DNA from: Ettlia oleoabundans
Lineage: Eukaryota; Chlorophyta; Chlorophyceae; Chlamydomonadales
Assembly (NCBI GenBank): GCA_019693395.1
Contig: JAAMXP010005517.1
Span: 1 to 13,418 of the forward strand
Direction of reading: 5' to 3'
DNA: 13,418 bases
In this document: piece by piece, positions 1 through 9,300 of the stretch
How the letters are laid out: every line of letters begins with the position of its first letter
Numbering within the stretch: the stretch's first letter is position 1
Notes under the pieces: generated by a model
Told to the model about the DNA's origin: nothing
The model's database searches: none
Seen by the model: the letters and a program-made list of their open reading frames with translations, nothing else
Program-made: the position numbers and the translations under genes

Positions 1-36
1 GGGGTGGGGTGGGGTGGGGAGCAAGCAAGCAAGCGA
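1..36. repeat. (GGGGT)n followed by (GCAA)n simple repeat
   Basis: Bases 1-19 are four runs of four G separated by single T, a textbook intramolecular G-quadruplex motif on the plus strand. Bases 21-36 are GCAA/GCGA units. The G-rich strand is the template strand for the minus-strand BRCA1/BARD1-like gene, inside whose intron it lies. Confidence 0.85.
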
Positions 37-267
37 GCTTGCTAGCACTCTTGGGTAATAACCCACATGTTTGCATTTTGCTGGGCACAGCTATACTTGC
101 TGAGCTGAGCGACTGGCAGCAGCTTTGCGCATAAGCAATTCAATCGTGGCAGAGTGTCACAGAATTCCGGAACAGAAGCAACTGATTGCCAAGCCCTTGC
201 GGCAAGGGTGTTCCAAACACCAAGTAGAAACTCGTGCTTGCGATGCCCCACCCAACCACCCACCCAC
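1..267 (-). other. Partial intron of the BRCA1/BARD1-like gene
   Basis: After the donor AG|GTGGGT at 268/267 the minus-strand frame loses its BRCT similarity, and no acceptor followed by BRCT-like sequence appears before the window edge. I read these bases as intron. The start of the intron is a GTGG-rich run; the far end (bases 1-36 on the plus strand) is simple repeat. Confidence 0.65.
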
Positions 268-3200
268 CTGGCTGCACCCTCCGCCGTGCCGCACACCACG
301 TGAGTGACGGCCCCGCCCCACTCCTTCACCACCGCCGCTCCTGAAGCCGCCGCCAGCTGCTGCAGCTGCTGCCGGCCTGCGCTGGAAAGAGAAGATCCCA
401 GCAGCACCCAGCCGGCGCTGGCTGCGCGGTCACGGTCGCTCCAAGCAGCGGCATGTGCCGCTTCCGCAGCTGGCCGCATAGCAGTGCACGGATCGGCCAC
501 CGCTGCTGCCACTGCTTCTGCGTCTGCCTCCAGGCAGGGCGGGGCGGAAGAGGGGGCTGGCGCCTCCACAACTACTGCCGCCGCCGCCGCCGCCGCCGCA
601 GCAGCAGCAGCAGCAGCAGTAGCGGTAGCTACAGCGGTCAGTGCGGGCATATCCACCTTACGCCGCTTGCCGGCGCTTGAGCCGCTGCCCCCGCCGCCGC
701 TGCCGCCGCCGCCGCTGCCGCCGCCGCCGCTGCCGCCGGCGCTCATCTTCCGCTGCCGCTGCTGCCGGCTGGTGGTTGCTGCTGCTGCTGCTGCGGGTGG
801 TGCACATGCTGCAGTGGCACTGCCAACCCCGCCGACACCCTCACGCCCCGCCTTCTTCTCCAAATCTGGACCTTTGGCTGTGGCATCTTCATCAGTAGCT
901 CCTACTGCTGGGACTACAGCAGGTGACGGTGTGACTCCTTGCAGCCTCTCCGCAGCTGCAGCAGCCACAGCCGTGGCGGGAGTTGCCCCAAGAGGTCCAG
1001 CCGTTGCTGGTGTGGCGCCAGCTAGGCTTTCCAGCTCGGCTCCCGCCAGAACTTTCTTCTTCAGGCCGCACATCTCGCACTTTTGTGCGGCGCCCTGCAG
1101 CCACTGGATGCGTGTGGGAGGTGAGAGTGCCTCATAGGGATATTGCGTGCGGCATATGCTAATGTGTGGGTGTGTTTACGTGCGTGTGCAGCAGCGTTAG
1201 CGCCCCCATGTCGGCGTTGGCGCAGGTGTAGAGGAGCACACGCATGTGAGTGGCAGGCCTGAACTTGCATGTCACGTGCGCGAGGCTTGGCGCTCCCCGG
1301 AGTGAATGTGAAGCACAACTACTGGTTCGCCAGTTGCAAAATACATGGAGGGTTGGGGGTGCCTTCCCACAACCGCCTCTGCTGCTGCTAACGTGAGCTG
1401 CACAAGATGCAACTGGCTGTGAGTGTGTGCCAGCAAAACTGGTGCCAGAGACGAAGCAGGAGGAGGATGGAGGCTTGCCTGGTTGCCAAAGGTGCAGTGG
1501 GCGCAGTTCCAGGGCAGCAGGCGCGCCGGGATGCGGCGGCGGCCGCTGCCGCTGCCGCCAGTGCCCCCGCCTGTGCTGCTGGCCAGCCCCAATGCTGCGC
1601 CTGCCCCGGCCGGCAGCGGCGGCGCTGGTGTGGTGCCGGCATCAGGTGCAGGTACCGCCTGTCCTGCTGCTGCAGCGGCAGGCGCCGCAGCGGCGGCGGC
1701 AGCCGGCGCTGACTTGCGCCGGGCGCCAGCCCCGGCGGCGGCGCTGCCACCACTCCCAGCAGCAGCATTTGAGGCGCTCAGTCCGGCTGATGCCCGCTTG
1801 CTGCGCTTGCTGCTGGGCGCGACAGAGGGGTCCCTGCTCCCCCTGCCGCACCCTCTGTCGCTGCCGCCTCGGCCGCGTGTGCCCTTGCCAGCAGGCATTC
1901 CACGAGCCTCAGATGACTGCCGCTTGCCACCGGCAACACCGCTCTTCCCTTCGCCGCTGCCGCTCTTTGCCCTGCCTGGTGGGCCGCCGGCTGTCCGGCC
2001 AGCAGCCAAGTGGAAGCTGCTGCCACCTGCGGCTGTACCGGCAGATTGCAGTACCGCGACAGCAGCTTCCTCAGCAGGGACTCTGTCGGTCTGCGGCGCC
2101 CCCGCCTGTGCCGGCTGCACCGGGGTCAGCTGGGCCCTGCCCTGGCTGCCAGCCAGGCTGCTATCAGCCGGGCAGGCTGCAGCAGCTGCCACAGCGGCGG
2201 CGGTGGCCGCAACCTCGAGAGCAAGGCCCCGGAGGTCCGAGGAAACACCCGGGGATGCGGCAGCCGCTGCTGCTGACACCTTATGTGCTGCTGCAACCGC
2301 TGCCACCGCTGCCGCTGTTGCTGTCTTATTCTGTCCCTCCGGTCTCTCCCCGTCTCCTTGCATCCCTGCCAGGCCACCTGGCTGGTGCGGCTGCCTACCA
2401 GCCAACTCTCCGCAGTCACCCTCACACTCAGCCTGAAATGCTGCCGCTGCTGCTGCCGGTGGTGCCAGTGACTGGGGTGCCTCCTCGGCTTCCCCTGCGG
2501 GTGCACCGCCCCCCCTGCCGGATCGCCGCCCCCGCTGCTGCTGCCTGGGATGCGCCGCAGCAGTCTTTGTCGCCTGTTGCTGCTGCTTTCGCTGCTTCTT
2601 GTGTTGCTGCTGCTGGTACGACACCGCTGAAGCGTTCTCCTTATCGATTGCAGGCTCAACAACGGACGATCCACCAATCTTAGCTGCTTCATGGCACCCC
2701 TCAACAGTACCCGGCCTCGCCGGTGCCTCCCCGCCTTCCTGCTCTGCTGACTCAGCTGGCCTCTGCCCGCCACCCGCTGTCGGGGCACGGATGGTCTGCA
2801 GAGAGAGCCGCCGTGCATGCTCTTCTCCCCCAAACGCCTGCTGCTGGTGCTGTAGGTGCTGCTGTGCCTGCTGTGGGTGCTGCCCCCGGTGGCGGCCGGA
2901 GCCGGCGTAGCTCACACTGGGGGAGCGGTAGTCTGCACAGAACGCAGAAAGTTGGGAGAGGATGTAATGAAATGCGGTGGTGCAATCAAATGGGAGACAA
3001 CACTGGGAAGACATTGGGAGAGGTATCCAGGCAGGTATGGACCTGCGGGCAGCTTAGAAGGCAAACATAGGCATGATTGAGGTTGTTAGGCAAGCACATT
3101 CAAGTGCTTCCCGGGTGGGCAGGCGCTGCAAGTTTGGGCTGTGCTGAGTGTGCCACACAGTGCCCCACCCCGGCAGCAGCCTACATGGGTGGACAGTAAT

Positions 3201-4889
3201 ACACGTAGCTAATACTCGTTGCTCATAAACATAGAAGCACAGCAGAGCTCTGCACATGTTGGTAGCATAGTTGCAGAAGAACCATACACGTACTGGCGCA
3301 GCAACGCTATTCGCACCTTCGTTGTCGACCCCGGCCAGCCAACAGATGCCGCCCACAGCCGGCGGCCTGCAGCAACGCAACGGAAGGGGAAGCAGCGAGA
3401 TACCGATCAGCTGGCAGAAGGTGTAAAACGCAACCAGTGTGGCGTCAAAAGTATTCAGGCAAACTGGAGTGTGAAAAGGTATGAAGGTGAGCTGACAACA
3501 AGACCTGAGCTGACAACACATTCTAATCAGCAAGGCATGGTATGCCCCACGTAAGGCAGCCAAACCTGGAATCACATAAATGGAACTCTTCGTCAGGCCG
3601 CTGTTCATAACATTCAAATAACAAAGTCTGTCAATCCTGTCTTTATGATGGCTTTTTCTGGTGCTCGAGGTAACAATTCACAAGTTCGGCAATTAACAAC
3701 GGTATGCCCCACCCTTGTCCTTGCCTGTCAGTAGTATCCGGTGACTGCTCCCCAGCCGGCTGCTGTTGCTGCCCCAGCTCTCCTGCGGCTAACTGCCCGC
3801 CACCACCTCTGAAGCTCTCCCGCACCGCACCCAACAGGCTTAGCCTCCTGCCCTCCTCCTGCTGCTGCTTGTGTTTGCGTGGCTGTGCCTCGTCGCCCGG
3901 TGCCGCCGCCTCGGCAGGTCTAGGCAGCGCCCGAGTGGCGCCAGCTAACCGTGCCACATCAGCACTGGTCGGTGCCATGTCAGCCCCTGTCGGTGCCACA
4001 TCGTCGCCATCTGACAATGCCACGTCAGCGCCGCCGCCACTGGGGCCCACCCCAGCACCCAACAGCAGCAGCTCGTCCTTGTGGGCCTCCAGCTCGACAA
4101 ATGCCTGCAGAGCACAGCAGGCAAAGCCTTAAGCTGTGCCGTCCTGTCCGACGGAAGAAAGCGCCAAGTAAGAAAATAAGCAAACTGGCAACTTGGGGCT
4201 CGCAGCCAATCAACGATGACTCTCAGACAGCCCACCTGCACCACTCGGTCCATCGTTTCGTCGCCACACACGTCCCGCCTCCCCACCTTTGCCTTACACA
4301 CCGGGCACTCAGCCTTGTGCTTCACCGACTGCTGGATGCAGCCCCTGCGGCAGGGCATGGGCAGGGCATGAGCGGGGTGCGGGCGGGGGCAATGCGAGGG
4401 TAAGGGTAGCCTTGCATGCGGTTGGCAGGTAGGGGCAGGCACCGACAGGCGGGATATGTGGGTGCTAGCAAGCGATGCGGCTGCAGGGTCTGCTGGCTGT
4501 GGGGATACAAAAGCTTGAAAGCGTGTCAGGGGATCTCCAAGCTGGGTCTTAATGTCGACTGGCATTCCAGCAGGGCTGCCTGTAAGATTGCCGCTCCCTC
4601 TCACATGCAAAAGTAGTGGCAGCAGGGCAGGCGGGCCACCGGGGTCGCCATGATGCAGAGGCTGCAAGGGCAGCAAACAGAAGAAAATCAGCTCTGAACT
4701 GGCGTATTTGTTTTCAATCGAGCACTTCAACTCACGTATATATAGGCCAGATTGAGGGACGCAGCTGTCCTCAGCATCGGTGCCGCTGCCACCGGGTGGC
4801 GATGGCAGCAAACAAGGCAAGTCCCAGCCGTCGGCGCACCATATTGAGCAGCTCAGCTCCCTTGCCAAGGTCTCGAAGTGTTCGGCCAT
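268..4889 (-). CDS. BRCA1/BARD1-like RING-NZF-BRCT protein, C-terminus off window
   Basis: Predicted nuclear E3 ubiquitin ligase of the BRCA1/BARD1 type, acting in DNA-damage repair (family inference). Exons, in transcript order: 4889-4840, 4661-4605, 4344-4236, 4104-3713, 2916-1479, 1094-268; all joins keep frame, giving about 958 residues before the window ends. Seen: a C3HC4 RING with C14, C17, C30, H32, C35, C38, C49, C52, following the helix MAEHFETLARELSCSI; a low-complexity middle (about 90-670) rich in Gln, Ala and Gly; a RanBP2-type zinc finger at 672-691; a Gly-Ser linker at about 801-822; a basic KRRKV at 825-829; and a BRCT start at about 911-958 with WVLLGSSLSS and EWGGAVTHVVCGT. 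The BRCT is cut by an intron starting at 267, so the rest lies off the window. The start is the ATG at 4889, in good context (GGCATGG); the frame is open further upstream but without an ATG. Plant BRCA1 and BARD1 carry an extended PHD finger before the BRCT pair; here an NZF finger is seen instead. I cannot tell BRCA1 from BARD1. Confidence 0.85.
575..620. repeat. Trinucleotide tract encoding polyalanine
   Basis: A GCC run followed by a GCA run on the plus strand. On the minus strand it encodes an uninterrupted alanine stretch of about 14 residues within the last visible exon of the BRCA1/BARD1-like gene, between the nuclear-localisation-like motif and the BRCT. Such tracts are prone to length changes between strains. 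Confidence 0.85.
671..744 (-). repeat. 15-base repeat encoding (GGGGS)n linker
   Basis: Repeated CTGCCGCCGCCGCCG units on the plus strand encode, on the minus strand, a run made of three perfect GGGGS units plus flanking Gly-Ser, followed directly by SSAG and the basic KRRKV. In the BRCA1/BARD1-like protein this lies between the NZF finger and the BRCT and would behave as a flexible unstructured spacer. Confidence 0.85.
1095..1478 (-). other. GC-AG intron inside the NZF zinc finger
   Basis: A 384-base intron of the BRCA1/BARD1-like gene. The donor reads CAG|GCAAGC, matching the usual context of the minor GC-AG intron class, and the acceptor is CTGCAG. It is phase 0. Joining WNCAHCTFGNQ from the upstream exon to GAAQKCEMC from the downstream exon gives W-x-C-x2-C-T-F-x-N-x6-C-x2-C, the full RanBP2/NZF zinc-finger spacing. 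No GT near this point restores that spacing. Confidence 0.8.
2917..3712 (-). other. 796-base intron of the BRCA1/BARD1-like gene
   Basis: Phase 2 intron: the donor is GG|GTGGGG and the acceptor is CCCCCAG, and the split codon GG+T restores glycine. I see no coding similarity or RNA gene in it. It contains a short direct repeat, TGAGCTGACAACA, at 3488-3500 and again at 3506-3518. Confidence 0.7.
4236..4889 (-). other. RING-finger coding block, three exons
   Basis: This part of the BRCA1/BARD1-like gene builds the RING from three short exons. Exon 1 (4889-4840) gives residues 1-16 plus two bases of C17. Exon 2 (4661-4605) completes C17 and carries C30, H32 and C35. Exon 3 (4344-4236) carries C38, C49, C52 and the tail ending in MDRVVQ. 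The zinc ligands fit C-x2-C-x12-C-x-H-x2-C-x2-C-x10-C-x2-C exactly, and this pattern appears only after removing introns 4839-4662 (178 bases) and 4604-4345 (260 bases). Read straight through without splicing, the second Cys becomes Trp and the domain is lost, which supports these splice sites. Confidence 0.9.
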
Positions 4890-6350
4890 GCCTGGACCTT
4901 GCACCTGGCCGGAAAACGGGCTTCGCTCAATCAAATATCAAACGCGTACCGTGTCCTCCGGTTCATCCATCCATGCGCGATCTGGACGTGATCGAGCAGT
5001 TAAACCGCAATTCAGTGGGTTTGGATGGTGTCGTGCTCCCTCAGGTGATAGCAACACAAATTAGCAGTACACCAGCTGTCCCGCTGGCGCCGCCGCCGCG
5101 GCATGGCCTCACGGCCCGTTGTCGCGAGCCCCTGCGATCCATGCACCATTCCTCTGTAATTGACATCGTCCTTGCCAAACACTTCTTGTCATTGAACACG
5201 CATCATGACACTTTCCAGAGCCCATTCAAACCGCTGCACCACTACCAGCTGGATGCCCGTCCCCAGACGCCAACATTGAAAGCGCTGCAGTGTTCCTAGC
5301 ATCAACGCCGCTGATTCACAAAGTCCTGGATCTTTCTCTCACGCCTTGAATATGCGTATCTGTTACACACACATATATCAAGTGAGCGCCACAAGCCCCT
5401 TGGTGGTGCAGCAGCCATGCACTGCAGCTGCTGGGGCACAAAGGCGCACGGCCATACACAGCAGCCGTGGGGTAGAGGGATGAACATCATACAGTAAAGC
5501 ATGGGAAGAGAGAGAGGGGGAGGTTGTGCAAACATGCTTCTCAGAACAGCATAAAAATCTAACTGTGTGCAGACTTAAAGGGGTAGGGCGCACAAGGATT
5601 GCACATCACATCAAGGTGACTGCTGGTTTTCTACATGCTGGTTTTTCTACAAGCAGCGGCATCGACACGCACACTAGGGCACTGAGCGGATGATAACCAT
5701 CCATGGCTAGCAAAGCCTGCACCGGCTTTGTCGAAAACCGTACAGCTAGATTGCTCAATGCCACTGGTTGCAGAAAACACGGTAATCAATGCAAAATAAA
5801 AACACGGCTGTAGGAGAGCCAGTACACAGGCGGGGCAGACCTGCAAGCAGGCAGACTGTAGGCTCGGCGTGGGATGCAGAGCAGTTTCTGCTAAACAAGC
5901 AAGGTCGGCGAGGTGATCAAGAGTGATCACTTGAAAAAGGGGAAAACCACAAGAAGCAGGGAGAAAGTAGGGGGGTAGAGGCACGTGAAAAGAGGGGAAG
6001 CGTAGGAAGGCGCGCGCTATCATGTTTGCATATCAATTGAGCATTCAAAGTGGCTTGCATAGAGGGACTTGTTGGCTCAGGTGGAGGCGTATGTTGGGAG
6101 CAGCGCATCATCACATATTTGTTAGCTACGGCTGGAACCAGAAGTAAGGGGTTTAAAATACGAAACCAAAGCTGGGGTCCACTGCAATTTCCAACAGCAC
6201 GCATCATGCCTGTGAAGGGATTGCGGGATTTGCAGCAGCAGCAGCAAGTACGTGTCATGCGCTACTGCTGGCAAGGGATAGAACGAAAAGCGTAGCTAGG
6301 CTACGGTTGGGTTGTCGGGTGAGCCTAAGCTGCTGAGGAGTTGGTAGTGG
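4890..6350 (-). other. Intergenic: pseudokinase 3' UTR plus promoter of RING/BRCT gene
   Basis: There are 1,461 bases between the stop of the pseudokinase (6351) and the ATG of the BRCA1/BARD1-like gene, both on the minus strand. No open frame here shows family similarity or splice-linked exons. The stretch should hold the 3' untranslated region of the first gene and the promoter and leader of the second. No clear TATA box is visible near the start at 4889. A small adjacent duplication (TGCTGGTTTTCTACA at 5621-5635, near-copy at 5636-5651) is the only repeat noted. Confidence 0.6.
5363..5367 (-). terminator. TGTAA polyadenylation signal, likely for pseudokinase
   Basis: TGTAA on the minus strand is the usual chlorophyte poly(A) signal. 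This is the first sense-strand copy I find downstream of the pseudokinase stop at 6351, and would give a 3' untranslated region of about 1 kb. Cleavage would be expected 10-20 bases further on. The length is plausible for green algae but the assignment is by motif only. Confidence 0.45.
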
Positions 6351-9300
6351 TTAGGCATGGCCAGGGTTGGGGGTTGATATATCCTTTAGCAAAGCCTCCA
6401 GTGAGGCCAGAACTTCAGGGAGAGCTGGGCGCATGGCAGCTGCGGGGTGGGTGCAGGAGGCGACCAGAGCCTGCGACGTGTGACACAGGGATGCGACACG
6501 CTTTGACAGTTTGTGGGTGAAACACAGAGATGAGCCAGCACAGGCGGTAGTGAAGGAATTGTGCTCCGATAGTGAAGAAATATGCTAACTCCCTGCGTTG
6601 AACCCCAACACTTCCGGGTGCGCGCAGCTTGCAGCCAATGCGCCACCCGCCCACCACTGATCCGCACACTCATCCTTACCCATCAGCCGCAAAACCGCGG
6701 GGAAACCGCGGGCGCCACCACTACCACCACCCCGAGCAGTTGTCCTTCCTGCCCCTCCCAACACGCCCTCAGGTAAACACACACACCTGGATGGCGGGGG
6801 GGCAATTTTCCAGGGGAGGCAGTACGGTGCGGTGCTCTATCATGTCCCGCATCAGCTTGGCTGGCTTCAGGGAGGCAGCAGGATGCATGCCCAACATCTG
6901 CAGACCCCCAAAAAGGCGACGGGATGGCGAGCCGTGCTGAGGCTGGCGCTGGGCATTGGGTGATAGCATGCCGCAAACTGGGCGCTGGGTGGAAATTTTT
7001 CGCTCGCGGCATGCAGGTGCTATGGATCATCATCAACAGCTCAAGTAGGCTCGGTTGTGACGGCAAGTCTAAAGCAACTCGCGCATGCCCAACCAGCAAA
7101 GAATTTACAGAGACACCTCCCACAAACCAAGCAAAAGGTTTACAGACCCCAACCAAAAGAAAGCTGCAGACACCTCCCACAACCAAGCCTGTTTACAGAC
7201 ATACCCCTCAACACCACCAACCCCCCACCCACACAAGCAAGCAAGCAAGCAAAGAAGCAGATTGCAGACATACCTCCCAAAGCAGCACGCCCAGGGAATA
7301 GATGTCAGAAGCGGGCGAGAGGGGCTCTCCCGACAGCACAACTTCCGGGGCCGTTTGCGCCAGGGCACCGCCTCTGGGCATGATGGCGCACCCTCGGTCG
7401 CAGAGGAAGGCCTGGGTGGCAAGGTGGCTGGCGCTGCTGATCTGCGGCACAGATATATGTAAAGAGCATGGTGGGGTAAGTCAGTAGCGGTGTGCGACAG
7501 AGCGCCCTGGTCTATAGCCACAGCACGGCAAGATGTGGTGTTATCAAGGGGTAGTAGTGTGTGTGCGTCTTAACCAGAGTCGTGGAAATCCTCACTGCCC
7601 ACCTGCCGCACTGGCTAGACGAATCATATAATCAAGGCACAAAAGACGGACCAGCACGTTGCTGTACGCCGCGGGCTGCCGCCTCCCAGTGTGCATCCCA
7701 CCACCCTTGCCACTGCTGCTGCTACTGCTGCTGGTGACATGCACAGTACCACCCCACACTGCAGCGCCCTGCCGTGCCTTTGGTGCTGCCAGGACGTAGC
7801 AACGGCACCTGACGCACCTTTGCGGTGAAAGTGCGGGGGTCGTTGGGAGCGCCGTACAGCAGTACGTTGGCACTGTTAAGGTAGCCGTGCACGAGGCCGT
7901 GGCTGTGCATGTGGTGCAAGCCGGAGGCAACTTCCTGCAGCAGCAGACACCCGGGAGTTGATACGCTTGTGGGAAGAGCGAAGGTTGAATTCTATGAGAG
8001 AAGAGTGAAACGTTTTGAGGGGAGAGCGAACGGTATGTGCACTTGTTGCTGTGGTTCGGATGCCGGGTGGGGATTGGCAAAGGGAGCGGCTGTCCAGGAA
8101 CGACGTGTTTGTATCAGATCATCAGATTTTGGCAACAAATGGGGCTTCAGGTAGAGGCAGAAGCAAGATTTGACCGTTGTTGAATGCTAGTGGCCACCAC
8201 TGGCAGGGGCGTGCCCATCCAACACAAGATGCAAGCGCATACGAGTGTTGCAGGGCTTATACTTCGTTCCACCACCGGCCACTGCAACCAGCCACACCAC
8301 CTTTGGCCCTGCACTCACGTATGCCGTGCGCAAGATGCTGCTGAGGTTGAAGGCATGCTTCTGTAGCCGGCCCAGCCTCAGGGCCAGCTCAAGGCTGGGG
8401 GTGTCGCTCCGCTCCGTCACCGTCCACACCTCCCTGCTGGACACGCATGCGCCCCGGCAGTGCTGCAACCAATTTGCGTCGGTTGTTAAGCAGCTGAGCT
8501 CTCCCGCAGGCCCCAGGGACGAGGTGCTTACATCCCTGCTGCTGACGAGGTCCAGGGGAGCGGGGTCCTCGGCAGATGGCCGCTGGATGACGCAGAGGTG
8601 CACCCGGATCAGGCTGGGATGCTGCAGGCAGGGGCTGCAGCAGCCGGGGAAAGGGAGGGGGGTGACAGCAGCAGGGCAGAGGGGCAGCGCCCACAACAGC
8701 AGCCCTGGAATTACTGTCAGGGCGCAGCAGCACAGGGGTATTAAAACTCCACCGCAGCTTGCATGCAGTGGTGCACCAGGTCCATCAGTTGAATCATAAT
8801 GAGGCTCTCCAGAAGCGACCCCCATGGCTTGCCCCGAAGCGACAGAATTGGTAGGCTAAAATGCACAACACCCGGACACTATGCAACTATGGAACTATGC
8901 AACAGGCAGAGTACAAGTAGTTGGAGCAGCTTGTGTGGATAACTACGCAAAATTGAAGCAGCATGCGTCACCTGCTCATCACACACTTGACCACGTGCTC
9001 CAGGTAGGCGGCCTCCATGTTGTCGTGCAGGATATGGTTGGTAATCTGCAGCACGTCCCATCATCACGCATAGGTGACGCACAACGTCATGGGTAGATGA
9101 TGCATGCACGCAGTGGTAAAGCAAGCAGTTGTAAAGCAAGCAGGGCTGCCTGTTCAGGGTACAGATGTTCCAGTACTGGGGTCTGGATGTGTAGAAGTAA
9201 AGCGAAAAGCGGGCGATGCAATACGGCATCATGCACAGCGTGCACAGCGACGTGCCAGCAGTGCTGACGAGGCATGCTGTGGTGAGGCACCTGTCAGGCT

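Noticed and set aside
1423..2683. Two long plus-strand open frames (337 and 418 residues) across 1423-2683
   Set aside because: They lie opposite the long exon of the BRCA1/BARD1-like gene, are composed of repeat-driven Pro/Cys/Arg/Ala text without any domain, and have no splice-linked neighbours; the minus frame ends in an exact zinc-finger motif.
4737..4744. TATATATA possible TATA box
   Set aside because: It falls inside intron 1 of the BRCA1/BARD1-like gene, downstream of its ATG, and no plus-strand gene starts nearby.
3945..4934. Unspliced minus-strand reading of 329 residues across the RING exons
   Set aside because: Read through, it turns C17 into Trp and loses exon 2 of the RING to another frame. 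It also begins at TTG, not ATG. Splicing restores a perfect C3HC4 pattern.
4616..5299. 227-residue plus-strand open frame
   Set aside because: It overlaps RING exons and promoter sequence of the minus-strand gene, shows no recognisable motif and has a composition typical of antisense shadow frames.
5302..6258. Several minus-strand open frames (70-130 residues) between the two minus-strand genes
   Set aside because: No family motif, no consistent splice chain and position downstream of the pseudokinase stop; best read as 3' untranslated and intergenic sequence.
8635..8825. Upstream extension of the exon 5 open frame of the pseudokinase
   Set aside because: The frame is open but carries a CTGCAG acceptor at 8635 whose phase fits exon 4, and the kinase-like sequence begins only after it. 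Using the next CTGCAG (before CATCCC) instead would break frame.
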